Positions 1-12,215 of a stretch of 52,382 nucleotides of DNA are shown in pieces. This DNA comes from Paulinella micropora. Taxonomy: Eukaryota; Cercozoa; Imbricatea; Euglyphida. Both the position numbers and the translations under genes were made by a program. The stretch lies in NCBI GenBank assembly GCA_009731375.1, contig BJOX01000077.1, positions 245,066-297,447 on the forward strand, written 5' to 3'. Position 1 is the first letter of the stretch. Every line of letters begins with the position of its first letter. The notes under the pieces are model-generated. The model saw only the letters and a list, made by a program, of their open reading frames with translations, did not search any database and was not told the DNA's origin.

Positions 1-1
1 A

Positions 2-142
2 TACGGCAGCGCAGAGCGCCCGTACCACAGAGATGGGGGCTGGGCAGACGGCTCGAGCTCAAGCTCGAGTTCCTCAGCACCACAGGCCTATGCGACATCA
101 GGCGCAACCACTACCGACACTGATGCCGACTCAGGTAACTGA
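2..142 (+). CDS. gag C-terminal fragment of element 1 (partial)
   Basis: One frame is open from the window edge to a TGA at 140-142. It encodes a Ser/Gly/Thr/Asp-rich tail that resembles, in composition and position, the end of gag in element 2 (QAYNTASETDTSSYPD region). After the TGA the same frame still carries the family ending Phe-Glu-Val-Val, followed by a second TGA at 158-160. The first TGA therefore looks like a late substitution that shortens gag by a few residues. The protein would be the nucleic-acid-binding end of the capsid precursor. Only about 46 residues are visible. Confidence 0.5.
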   Translation, partial: YGSAERPYHRDGGWADGSSSSSSSSAPQAYATSGATTTDTDADSGN

Positions 143-156
143 TTTGAGGTAGTCCA

Positions 157-3100
157 ATGACTAGAGAAGGAGGGAGAAAACAGAACAACATGTATTGCAC
201 GATACACCGTTGTGCAGGTCCAACCAAGGGTACCAGTGAGTCTAAGAGCCCACAGCAGGCCACAGACCAACTCAAAGGTAGTACAATACCAGTACACCCA
301 TCACGACAACAAACAGTGCATGCTGCTAATAGGCAGGCGAGTAAAGCGCTGGCAAAGAGAAAGCAGGCGGGCCTGTCGCAGCCACAGCCGAAGAAAGTAA
401 GAATAGAACCGGCAGTTAATCTTATCAACTTGCCGAGACAGACAATAGACAAGGAGGATGGACATCAACCTCTCCTCACGGTCTCAAACAGAGAAAGCAA
501 GGACAATCATCCTTCGCCTGTGAACAATACCCAAAAAGACAAAACGGCGGAAAGGGAGGAGGAGGCGAACCTCGAGAAAAGGATACAGATTTTAGAACAC
601 AAGCTCCTTGTATTGGCCTTAAAAAGTCACCGGCCAGACGCTTTATGCTATACGAACCTTTTTTGTGAAACATTAAATACCTTTATAAACGTTGGTAATG
701 ATACTATGGCGAATATTAATATTGTCGGCCAGAAATTTACTACGAAACACCATGAGTGGTTAGAAACTAATATGAAAAAATCATCTGGCACCTTGAAAGG
801 AGTTAGTAGTCGGACGGATATAACGGGCATCATCACTTTAAATTTTAAATTGAAATCCGGACGAGTATATCGAGTGGACTTATACGTTGTCCCCGAATAC
901 CACGGATCTGTTCTTTTGTCGTACGACCAACTGGCGACAATGAACGTAGTGATTGATTGCGCCGCCAAAAGAGTCATATACGGCGTAGAGCCAGGAGAAG
1001 AATATACTGTCGACTCTCTCCATGCTATTGACTCATACGAGGCCCTACACCTAGGGGTAGCATCGGAAGGGAAACAGGTGGCCATTACACACGCATATGA
1101 GGCATATATGCCAACGGACGCGGTGTCTAAAGATGGTTCAAACCTGTCAGACAAGAGAGAGGCGGAGGTCTATACGGCTACAGTCTCTACACAATGGGAT
1201 AAAAAGTCGATAGACGATCTCATTGAAAAGAGGAAAGAGGAGATTATATGCATGGGAAAAAGGTGCCCATCGTTGGCGAGATTTGAAGAAGGAGCAGGGG
1301 CCGATGTATATATTACCAACGGGTATTGCTTTCACGTAAAGGTGGAAGAGAAGGACAGACAGGAGTTTATACCGAGGAGAAGGGGACGACTCCCTGATAT
1401 CCCGGCAGAAGATATTAAAAGCTTTATTACCGAATTCTGGGGTGACGAGCCTACGTGGCCGCGCTCACTGACAGAAGTGAAAAAGTGCCTGCGCACTCTT
1501 TTTGAAAATAATAAACCATATACGGTCATACTCCCGTACAATGAGAAGGCGATATGGGCGCAAAAAATACGGAACCGGCTTATTGATCATCCGATACCGG
1601 TGCCCTCACGGAAGCAACACTTAGTGGTGGCTTGTCGTCTCGGGACTCGTGAGCAGAGCAGTGCATACAAGCGGAAGCTCAGAGACCAGGACAAGTTGAA
1701 ATTGATTCCTCAAGCATTCACATGCTTCGATGGTTTCTACACCCGAAAAGCTCCGTTGCAATATGCGAGATTAATAGATATGTTGGTAGGTCTGGCGGAG
1801 GACGACGAACCAGACACTGCCACATATGAAAAAACGGGAATGGACGATATATCAGAAGAAGAGTTGGGCTTGGAGGAGGACAGAGCACCCCTCAAGCATC
1901 ACAAGAGAATGTCAGAGGAGGAGTTTAAGGCGGCGATAGACGAGAAATTGGCAGGAGGAGCAGGTACGGAGAAGGAGAAAGAGGTTTTGAAAGAGAGATT
2001 GAAGGCGAACAAAATGATTTTTGACCCCCCTCAAGCGGGAGGTGTCAAGCCGGAAGACTTCACCGCGGTTATTTGTAAAATACCAGGTGCTGAGCCTTCA
2101 CCGGCGCCACGACGGGCAAATCTGAGTATACATGAAGCAAAGATCGCAGAAGAACAAGCACGGCAGTTACTCGATGAGGATTTCATTGAGAGATCGACAT
2201 CTCCAATAGTTTCCCAACCGAGACTGGTGCCTAAACCGGGAGGAGAATGGCGCTTAACGGTTAACTATGCCCGCGTCAATAAAATTTTAGAGGAGGAACG
2301 AAATCCATTACCTACTCTTGAAGAAGGAAGGCGAGTATTGCGGAACGCCAAGCTATACTCAGTCATTGATCTGAAGAATGGCTTCTGGCAAATTCCACTG
2401 GATGAAAAGTCCAGATGGCTGACTGCATTTGTAGTAGGAATGGAGATATATCAGTGGAAAGTACTTCCGATGGGACTCAAACAGGCCCCGGGACTCTTTC
2501 AGAAAGCGATGCAAAGCATGCTGAGTAGCAAATATGATGACCAGACAGAGGGAGGTTTCATGAGGAGAAGAGGACAGAAGGCGGGAGAGTACGCATTTTG
2601 TTACATCGATGACATTATCGTGTACTCCAATACGATGGAAGAGCACATCGACCATCTAACAGACATTTTCAGGCGTATCAAACTATTTGGCCTGAAATGT
2701 AATTTGAAGAAATGTCAACTCGCAAAGACAAGCGTGACATATTTGGGGTACGAAATCTCTTACAATAGAGTCTCGATATCCAAAGAGAAGAGGGAGGAGA
2801 TCATGAGCCGGCAGAGGCCGAAGAATCGCACAGAGCTGCACTCATTTCTTGCGATGGCGCAATATTACAGCCAGTTCATACCCAATTGGGGTGCAACTCG
2901 GGCTAAGTTGGAGAGAATGATCGACTTCGGTGATTTTGAGAAGTGGGATGATGAAGCCTTAGAAGCGTACAACACGCTCAAAGATCTCATCTACAAAGAT
3001 CCGAAGGATGGCGGACTCGTGCTGATGATGCCCGACTTTTCGAAGCAATTCGTAGTCGACACAGACGCATCAAAGTTCGCGATCGGCGCAGTCTTACAAC

Positions 3101-5937
3101 AGGAAGATGAGGAGAAAAAGTTGCGCCCGATCATGTTTATAAGTAGAAAGTTGTGCTCGGCGGAGCGAAACTATTGTACGAGACAGAGAGAGGCACTGGC
3201 GGTGGTCTGGGCCCTCAAACGGTTGAGAGAGTATTTATGGGGTGGACCTCAGTTTATAGTAAGGACTGATCACCAGAATTTACTATGGCTGATGAATCAT
3301 GAACAGACTGGCCGTCTAGCGAGATGGCAGGCATTCTTGTCATGTTTCAATTTTACAATGGTCCATCTACCCGGCAAGCGAAATGTTGTCGCTGACAGCC
3401 TCTCCAGGCTAGAGTTTCACTCAGAAGTGGCAGCTCTCGTATCATCAGCAGAAATGGAGGATCTATCCCCAGAATGCACATACGAAGTGCATCATATCGA
3501 GTCGATGCAGATGGCGAGAGGGGTCCGATATAACCGATCGGGTCTACGTCATAGCCCGCAAGGTCCGGATCATGGGATATGTTGTACAGCACATGTCCTC
3601 GAGGATGCTGAGTGGTCCTATGAAGCATATGAGAATATGAAGGCGGAGATAAAACAAGAAGAGATTAAGCAAGAAGCATATGCGGAACCCCCGCAGGAGA
3701 ACAAGGAGGAGTTAGACGAAAACCCTGAGAGGATAGGAGTGCAGCTAGAGGATGGGACTATCCACATAGCCTCACCCACTGCATGGAGACAGCAACAGGC
3801 TCTCGATCTGGAGTTCAAAGAGCTAATACAGCTATACAAGAACCCGAACGAGCTGAAAATGACGAAGGAGATTAAGGAGCAACAGAAGGAGATGGGGTGG
3901 AGAGACGGTCTCTTGTGGTACAAAGGCCAACACGGGCGCTATGCATCACAACCAGACAAATGGACTCTCTGGGTTCCTGAGAAACTCAGACACATCATTT
4001 TTGTCGCTGCTCATAACTGCCCACTACTGGCGCACCCGGGCCGACAAAGAACGCATATGTTCATTTCGAGACGATTCTGGTGGAAGAAGATGAAGGAGAA
4101 TATTGATGAACAGGTCAATGCATGCATCCCATGCAAGACATTCAAAACACCATTGAAGGCGAATTTTGGCCTGATCGGGACTTTTCCTTTACACTTAGGA
4201 ATGTTCGAGTTCTTACACACTGATCATGTAGGACCTTTCCCGGTCACGACGGAAGGTTACAGATACCTTCTAACGGCCATAGACAGAGCCACCAACTATG
4301 TATGGGTGGTCCCAGTCAAAGACGTTACGGGCGAAACAACAGCCAAGGCGTTGATTGACAGGATCATCTCACAGATTGGGGTGCCGAGAAAAATATGCTC
4401 AGATCGAGGCTCTGACTTTAATAATGAAGTCATCGACAAGCTATCTGCATATTACGGCATGAAATGGCAATATGTCACCGCCTATAACCCCAGAGCGAAC
4501 GGCAAGATAGAGCGGGTGCATAGACCCCTCAAGGCCGCGCTGAAGATGTATTGTATGAAGAAGGAGAACCAAAAGGCATGGGTGGAGGCAGCATCCTCGT
4601 TTGCCTTTGCTATGAATTGCCTACCCTCTACAGCGTTAGGTGGTTCAAAAGGTTCTGTCTCGCCATACAAATTGGTATATGGGCGTGAGCCCGCCATCCC
4701 AGCCTCACTGCTGCACCCAAAAGATTCATGGGCAGATCAGGATGAGCTGTTTGGGGTGAGACTTCGGGCGAAGATGGAGGCGGAGCAAATAGTACAGGCG
4801 CATAGGGAGGCGGAGCGCAGGAAGACTGATGCTGAAGGTGTCAGGCAGGCACACCTGGATCAAGTCAGATTTCAGGTCGGGGATATTGTACTACTGTATC
4901 ATCCTCAGGTTACTCAGGGAGTCAGCTCGAAGCTGTTCATCCACTGGAAAGGACCATACCAGATCATGGAACAGATGGGGCCTTTGAATTATAAAATCAG
5001 GGGCAGAGGAAAAGTTCAAATAGTCAATGTACGAAGGCTGATTAAGTATGATCCCTTCCTACTTGAAGATGAGTCCGTTGATCAAGCACTCAAACGGATG
5101 GAGGCTGACTTTAAAGAGGTCCCACCAATCCGTCAGGAGGATATCTCGGAACGGGATGCCTACAGGGCACCAATTGCGGAGAAGGAGGAGGCTGAGCTGG
5201 AGAACAAGCGGGCCACCGACCGCAAAAGTGCGGCGGGGACTCAGACCCGCAAAAGGGGGGAGTCGAACGTGCCGGAAGGAAAGTTCACGGAGGCGCAAAT
5301 AAGGAGAGCGCAAAATGACCTTATCTACGACCGACCGAGAAAGGCGATAAGGACGGCACGTTCGCAAGGAGTCCATCAAGAGGGGAGCGATGACGGAGAT
5401 CAAGACCCTCGCGCGGGCAATGACACTCTCGTTCACCCCAGTTGGAAAGAAGGAGATGCGATTGGACATATTTCATGGGCCAAAGACGCTTTTTACTTGG
5501 TGAGGCCTGCGGCTCAACACGTAGCCGATGACACGCTCTCAGATTTATATCTCATGAGAGTCATGGCAGTACCTCACAAACGCCATACGCGATCGAATCG
5601 AATTTCGACTGCGGCACAAATAATACAACCAGTCTTACATTTCTGGAGGAGTCTGGATCCAGTGGAAGATCCTAAAGTAAGACAATACCTTCCAGTATAT
5701 AAAGACACAAAGAAACTTGAGACATGGGATGATACCATATCTCCCACAGATAAAGATCATACCGCGTGGACCGTACAAGCACTACCACGAGGGGTGCTGG
5801 ACATTCCTTTTGGCTTGGCACAAGGCGCAATCCCTCACAAAATTTGGGACGTCCTCGAACAGTCTACCTTAGACTTAACTTTGGTTGGAGGTCCTCCACC
5901 AGGTAAAGGAGTCCGCGCGCGTAAACGGCGTCTATAG
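157..5937 (+). CDS. pol: pol polyprotein of element 1: protease, RT, RNase H, integrase
   Basis: A 1926-residue ORF. Residues 160-280 look like a retropepsin, with Asp182-Thr183-Met184 in place of the usual Asp-Thr/Ser-Gly and a second conserved strand near LLSYDQL (254-259). Reverse transcriptase follows, with the motif A Asp738 and catalytic Tyr816-Ile-Asp-Asp819. RNase H has Asp970, Glu1012, Asp1038 and Asp1080. Integrase has an HHCC finger (His1286, His1293, Cys1323, Cys1326) and a catalytic triad Asp1356, Asp1416, Glu1452 (35 residues between the last two). A GPY/F-like module (WKGPYQ) lies near 1597. The last ~180 residues form a domain shared by all three copies that I cannot name. The ATG at 157 overlaps the TGA of gag, but homology to element 2 in this frame begins only about 20 codons later; before that the gag frame matches. 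A small indel near 218-225 has therefore shifted the frame. All catalytic residues are present. The gag-pol link may be damaged. Confidence 0.93.
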   Translation: MTREGGRKQNNMYCTIHRCAGPTKGTSESKSPQQATDQLKGSTIPVHPSRQQTVHAANRQASKALAKRKQAGLSQPQPKKVRIEPAVNLINLPRQTIDKEDGHQPLLTVSNRESKDNHPSPVNNTQKDKTAEREEEANLEKRIQILEHKLLVLALKSHRPDALCYTNLFCETLNTFINVGNDTMANINIVGQKFTTKHHEWLETNMKKSSGTLKGVSSRTDITGIITLNFKLKSGRVYRVDLYVVPEYHGSVLLSYDQLATMNVVIDCAAKRVIYGVEPGEEYTVDSLHAIDSYEALHLGVASEGKQVAITHAYEAYMPTDAVSKDGSNLSDKREAEVYTATVSTQWDKKSIDDLIEKRKEEIICMGKRCPSLARFEEGAGADVYITNGYCFHVKVEEKDRQEFIPRRRGRLPDIPAEDIKSFITEFWGDEPTWPRSLTEVKKCLRTLFENNKPYTVILPYNEKAIWAQKIRNRLIDHPIPVPSRKQHLVVACRLGTREQSSAYKRKLRDQDKLKLIPQAFTCFDGFYTRKAPLQYARLIDMLVGLAEDDEPDTATYEKTGMDDISEEELGLEEDRAPLKHHKRMSEEEFKAAIDEKLAGGAGTEKEKEVLKERLKANKMIFDPPQAGGVKPEDFTAVICKIPGAEPSPAPRRANLSIHEAKIAEEQARQLLDEDFIERSTSPIVSQPRLVPKPGGEWRLTVNYARVNKILEEERNPLPTLEEGRRVLRNAKLYSVIDLKNGFWQIPLDEKSRWLTAFVVGMEIYQWKVLPMGLKQAPGLFQKAMQSMLSSKYDDQTEGGFMRRRGQKAGEYAFCYIDDIIVYSNTMEEHIDHLTDIFRRIKLFGLKCNLKKCQLAKTSVTYLGYEISYNRVSISKEKREEIMSRQRPKNRTELHSFLAMAQYYSQFIPNWGATRAKLERMIDFGDFEKWDDEALEAYNTLKDLIYKDPKDGGLVLMMPDFSKQFVVDTDASKFAIGAVLQQEDEEKKLRPIMFISRKLCSAERNYCTRQREALAVVWALKRLREYLWGGPQFIVRTDHQNLLWLMNHEQTGRLARWQAFLSCFNFTMVHLPGKRNVVADSLSRLEFHSEVAALVSSAEMEDLSPECTYEVHHIESMQMARGVRYNRSGLRHSPQGPDHGICCTAHVLEDAEWSYEAYENMKAEIKQEEIKQEAYAEPPQENKEELDENPERIGVQLEDGTIHIASPTAWRQQQALDLEFKELIQLYKNPNELKMTKEIKEQQKEMGWRDGLLWYKGQHGRYASQPDKWTLWVPEKLRHIIFVAAHNCPLLAHPGRQRTHMFISRRFWWKKMKENIDEQVNACIPCKTFKTPLKANFGLIGTFPLHLGMFEFLHTDHVGPFPVTTEGYRYLLTAIDRATNYVWVVPVKDVTGETTAKALIDRIISQIGVPRKICSDRGSDFNNEVIDKLSAYYGMKWQYVTAYNPRANGKIERVHRPLKAALKMYCMKKENQKAWVEAASSFAFAMNCLPSTALGGSKGSVSPYKLVYGREPAIPASLLHPKDSWADQDELFGVRLRAKMEAEQIVQAHREAERRKTDAEGVRQAHLDQVRFQVGDIVLLYHPQVTQGVSSKLFIHWKGPYQIMEQMGPLNYKIRGRGKVQIVNVRRLIKYDPFLLEDESVDQALKRMEADFKEVPPIRQEDISERDAYRAPIAEKEEAELENKRATDRKSAAGTQTRKRGESNVPEGKFTEAQIRRAQNDLIYDRPRKAIRTARSQGVHQEGSDDGDQDPRAGNDTLVHPSWKEGDAIGHISWAKDAFYLVRPAAQHVADDTLSDLYLMRVMAVPHKRHTRSNRISTAAQIIQPVLHFWRSLDPVEDPKVRQYLPVYKDTKKLETWDDTISPTDKDHTAWTVQALPRGVLDIPFGLAQGAIPHKIWDVLEQSTLDLTLVGGPPPGKGVRARKRRL

Positions 5938-6755
5938 TAAGTATTTTTTTTCTCTAGAAGTATTGTGGACCTGATCGATTGCGAACATAGCATTGATCCA
6001 ATATCGTCCCGACAACCTTACTTAGATATTAAAGCTACTACAGCATTCATTCTTCTAGAGATTAACAAGACACAGCTGACAAAAAATAAGCATTCTATTC
6101 TCTTGCTTCGGCAGAGACAGACGAAACGGCCACGAAACAGCACCGTTACGGGATCGCTATTTGAGTGAGCGATGGTGTTTCCTGGATACGACCCGCATTA
6201 GTACCAGAATGATGATCTCATTAAAGACTCTACAGTCTAATCAAGAACTGATATATTTTTTATAACATGAACTGCTACACCGGATTCCATCGATCTCTAC
6301 TTCTATCTTCATATCGCAAGGTTAGGGCGCACTCAACCCAACTTCGGATATAGTCGTCAGACTTGATCACCTGACACTATATTAAATGGTTCCGATTTAT
6401 ACAAGGGTATGTCTTCACAAAAAGCAAATGTATTTATGGAAACCGACGACCGGTTATTACATATATATGGAAATGGCGACATTACATTATTACTCAACCA
6501 TAAAACATTATACTTGGATATACTGCACAAATATCTTATCGACAGAAGAAAGAGGAAGATTTTAATATAGATACTGAATGTGCTAGAGTATATATACGAT
6601 TGGTACCGGGGCAAGTATAATTGTTGTTTTGTAACTGCTAATTCGTGGGTTGATGTATCTTCACACATAACTCTAAACGAATCTTAGTCAGAAAAGAAAT
6701 CAAAGCGTATTATGTCGGAAACGAAGTTCCGCCATAAAAAACTGGGAGGGGGTAC
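5938..6755 (+). other. 3' UTR of element 1 with polypurine tract
   Basis: Non-coding stretch between the pol stop and the LTR. Parts match the 3' UTRs of elements 2 and 3, for example around 'gagcgatggtgtt' (6169-6181). It ends in a purine run GGGAGGGGG (6744-6752) and TAC directly before the LTR. This is the position of the plus-strand primer in LTR elements, and the same run precedes the LTR of element 3. Confidence 0.8.
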
Positions 6756-6974
6756 TGTGGACATCACCCTCCGAATTATCAGATAAAAAACTTATTTATA
6801 GATTTCGTCTGGCCGGACACGTCTGAAATGCCAATTTGATCCTGGTCTTTTGGCGGCTTTTTGTCTTTGCGTCACTGAGCTAATATAACGAGACATCATT
6901 CTCTTTTTTTGAGGACTGTGTTTGGTTATATTACCGACTTACTCTTCCATTGAGCTATCGTTGGGGATAGTACA
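6756..6974 (+). repeat. 3' LTR of element 1 (219 bp)
   Basis: Begins TGTGGACATC and ends GGATAGTACA, so it has TG...CA termini with short inverted ends (TGT/ACA). It is clearly homologous along its length to the 237-238 bp LTRs of elements 2/3: shared blocks include 'gagctaatataacgagacatcattctc' in part and 'gaggactgtgtttggtt'. It is more diverged from them than they are from each other, so element 1 belongs to a related subfamily. Confidence 0.88.
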
Positions 6975-7903
6975 GGTCACGGAAATGGAATTTCGATGCA
7001 TGCATTGAAATGAGTTTGAGTATGTATAACAACTACACAGTGTGTTTATTACCGTTCACACAGGGCTAGGCGAGCCTGTTACTGCTAGATGGGACTGCCA
7101 CTCTTTGTTGTGATTGGGTGGTTCGGGTGTGTTGGGTTCGGTGGGGGTGAGAGGTGAGTGTGGGCTTGCAGGTTGGGGGGGGGGGGGGGGGGGGGGTTTT
7201 TTTTTTTTTTTTTTTTTTAATCAGNNNNNNNNNNCTTATCAAGTTTCCGGAAGTTTCTCTTCCTTCCTTCTGTTCGAGTCTTCTCTCTTTCAGATTTTTC
7301 TTTCTCTATGCACTCCTGCCTTTGTAAGCTTGTAGTACTACACCCTTACGAGTTCAAGCCAGTGTCTTCTTTTCCCTTCTCAGTTTTTGACTTTCCCTTT
7401 TTCCTCTTCCCTCTTTTGCTTTCCCTCTTACTTTTCTTCTTTTTTTAATATTTTTTTAACGCTTTATTTTGTTTCCGCTTTTGTATCTCTTTGATAAGTA
7501 CCACTTCCGTTCTATCTGTTCTGCTTCCAGTCCCACTCAAACTCTACGAGTGGCAAGTATTTTATCAAGCACGGTGTTTGCGTGTGAAAACAAACAAACA
7601 AACAAACAAACAAACAAAAACGTGACGAGAACCAAAGTGGGTTTGGTAATACTGATATACTATTTTAATCATTGATAGGTCTACTACTGAGATAATTATA
7701 GTAATAATCTTATTAGTGTATAATACTCGAATGGTCAGTACAGTAACATAGTGTTGAAAATCATACAACAGTAACTGATAAAGTCCGCAGTTGTGAATGC
7801 AAAATTCTACTTCTCAGCTTCCAACCGCTCCTGTGCAAGTTCCTAAGGTAGTATGGTAATAATAAAAAAGAGTCTGCTGCTCTAAGCTTGCGGCCAACAA
7901 GTG
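6975..7903. other. Non-coding stretch with G-run/T-run, 10-N gap and (CAAA)n
   Basis: No gene seen. A run of G (about 7171-7196) passes into a run of T (7197-7218), then comes a gap of 10 N at 7225-7234; this looks like a poorly resolved homopolymer. Pyrimidine-rich sequence follows to about 7480. A short (CAAA)n lies at about 7587-7618. Confidence 0.7.
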
Positions 7904-8098
7904 TTAGCTCGATTTGTCTTGCTCCTGTGATTGTTGAGCTAACTCAACAGGGTGTATCCAGCCTTTGTCCCAACTTGCGACCGTGTCCCAACTTTTGTCA
8001 AAGACGTGCTCTGCGCCGCACTTGGGGTTCATGCAACGATCATTCTTGAAGGTCGACCAAAGACGGCAGTCTGGGCACTGAAAGTTTAACGTAACCAT
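7904..8098 (-). CDS. Small zinc-ribbon-like protein, unidentified
   Basis: A 64-residue ORF from the ATG at 8098. It contains Cys-Pro-Asp-Cys near the N-terminus and Cys-Met-Asn-Pro-Lys-Cys about 12 residues later, the spacing of a four-cysteine zinc ribbon, followed by a Trp-rich segment (Trp-Asp twice, then Gly-Trp) and a polar Gln/Ser tail. Codon use and composition look like real protein, unlike the repeat ORFs nearby. A pyrimidine tract ending in TTAG sits just upstream of the ATG on the minus strand, so this could be the last exon of a longer gene rather than a complete one. I do not recognise the family. It could be a relic. Confidence 0.4.
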   Translation of the reverse strand: MVTLNFQCPDCRLWSTFKNDRCMNPKCGAEHVFDKSWDTVASWDKGWIHPVELAQQSQEQDKSS

Positions 8099-8288
8099 CA
8101 CAAGCCTAACAGACAGAAGAGTAGTAGTATTACTCGGGACATTTCAAAAGGCGTGACAAAATCAATTAAGTTTGAACTCATATTTCTCAATTGACTGTTC
8201 ACTTATGGTGAATCTTAACGGATCACTGAGAGGCCCAGGAAAAAGGATCGTATATGTCATATTTGTTGTTTGACTGTTGAATGTTCCC

Positions 8289-9182
<894 letters not shown>

Positions 9183-9183
9183 A

Positions 9184-9232
9184 AGATGGATAGATAGATG
9201 GGTGGATGAATGGCTGCCTGGATGGATGGATG

Positions 9233-9277
<45 letters not shown>

Positions 9278-9347
9278 GTAGGTAGGTGGGTAGGAGGTAG
9301 AGGTAGAGGTAGAGGTAGGTAGGTAGGTAGGTAGGTAGGTAGGTAGG

Positions 9348-9439
<92 letters not shown>

Positions 9440-9683
9440 TATAGATAGGTAGATAGATAGGTAAGTAGGTGGAGGTAGAGGTAGAGGTAGGTAGGTAGGT
9501 AGGTAGGTAGGTAGGTAGATAGATAGATAGATAGATAGACAGATAGATAGATAGATAGATAGATAGATACACACAGACTTACACACACACACACACACAC
9601 ATACATACACACACACACACATATATATATATTTTTATAATATATAAATGTATGTGTGTATGTATGTATGTATGCATTATATG

Positions 9684-9714
<31 letters not shown>

Positions 9715-9722
9715 TTTTTTAT

Positions 9723-9775
<53 letters not shown>

Positions 9776-9812
9776 ATAAGTGAGTGAGTGAGTGAGTGTG
9801 TGTGTGTGTGTG
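9184..9812 (+). repeat. Compound GATA/GGTA, CA, TA and GT microsatellites
   Basis: Consecutive tetranucleotide runs (GATA 9184-9280, GGTA 9281-9350, GATA 9351-9450, GGTA and GATA to 9568), then (CA)n to about 9620, (TA)-rich DNA to about 9720, (GATA)n 9724-9774 and (GAGT)/(GT)n to 9812. No coding potential apart from repeat-driven ORFs. Confidence 0.95.
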
Positions 9813-9846
<34 letters not shown>

Positions 9847-9850
9847 TGTG

Positions 9851-9892
<42 letters not shown>

Positions 9893-9943
9893 AGAGAGAA
9901 GAGAGAGAGAGAGAGGAGAGAGAAGAGAGAGAGAGAGAGAGAG

Positions 9944-9993
<50 letters not shown>

Positions 9994-10120
9994 GTGAGAA
10001 GAGAGAGAGAGAGAGAGAGAGAGAGTGTGTGTGTGTGTGTTTGTGTGTGTGTGTCTGTGTGAGTGAGAGAGAGAGAGACAGAGAGAGAGAGAGAGACACA
10101 GAGAGAGAGGGAAGAGAGAG

Positions 10121-10160
<40 letters not shown>

Positions 10161-10217
10161 AGAGAGAGGGAAGAGAGAGAGAGAGAGACAGAGATCGAGA
10201 GAAAGAGGAAGACTAAG

Positions 10218-10264
<47 letters not shown>

Positions 10265-10273
10265 AAGAGGAAG

Positions 10274-10322
<49 letters not shown>

Positions 10323-10380
10323 GAGAGAAAAAAGAGGAAGACTAAGAAAGAGAGATAGAGAGAGAGAGAGAGAAAGAGGA

Positions 10381-10413
<33 letters not shown>

Positions 10414-10560
10414 GATCAAGGGAGTAGAGAGAGAGAGAGAGAGAACGTATATATGTTTCTAATAGTAAATATAGAGTATATGTTTTTAATGATATACATG
10501 ATATAGGTAGAATATGTAACACCAGCTAGGTGAGACAGGAGTACTTTGTCTCCATATCAC

Positions 10561-10595
<35 letters not shown>

Positions 10596-10627
10596 GAGAG
10601 AAAGGAGAGAGAGAGAGAGATCGAGAG

Positions 10628-10664
<37 letters not shown>

Positions 10665-10665
10665 A
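9813..10665 (+). repeat. (GA)n with GAAA and GT variants
   Basis: Purine-only strand made of GA with GAAA, GGGA and short GT interludes (10025-10060), broken by about 118 bp of unique AT-rich sequence (10445-10562). GA resumes at 10563-10665. Confidence 0.95.
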
Positions 10666-10775
10666 ATCGTGTTGAGCTACTTGGTAAAAATATAAATTTC
10701 TAGAATCTCTCTCCTTACAACCTTACAAGATTTTTATCATTTTTGCCTAATAGTCAAATATGATAAATTGAAATC

Positions 10776-11963
<1,188 letters not shown>

Positions 11964-12011
11964 AATAGTCAGAACTGTAGTCACAATGCATGAAGTCAGT
12001 GGATATGTATG

Positions 12012-12022
12012 TGTGTGTGTAG

Positions 12023-12091
<69 letters not shown>
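12012..12091 (+). repeat. (GT)n microsatellite
   Basis: About 40 nearly perfect GT units, 125 bp upstream of the coiled-coil ORF. Confidence 0.95.
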
Positions 12092-12095
<4 letters not shown>

Positions 12096-12215
12096 GATAG
12101 AGGGTACTGTTGATGATAAGTTTGGTCACCCAGGAAATGACAAACGTTCTTTTTATTGTAGAAAGAAGAAGAGAAATCTTAAGGATCAATCTTGAAAGTT
12201 GTTCTCCAAATCATT

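Larger units (their letters stand above)
1..6974 (+). mobile_element. Ty3/Gypsy-type LTR retrotransposon, element 1 (5' end outside window)
   Basis: The window opens inside the 3' end of gag. A pol frame, a 3' UTR, a polypurine tract and a TG...CA LTR follow in the order expected for Ty3/Gypsy elements (integrase downstream of RNase H). The 5' LTR, 5' UTR and most of gag lie upstream of base 1. Of the three copies in the window, this one has the most intact pol. The sequence after the LTR (from 6975) shows no resemblance to the element, so 6974 is taken as its right end. No target-site duplication can be tested because the left flank is missing. Confidence 0.93.

Noticed and set aside
5450-5600. 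Chromodomain or BAH domain after the integrase
   Set aside because: Aromatic residues and spacing typical of these folds are not evident by eye; called unknown instead.
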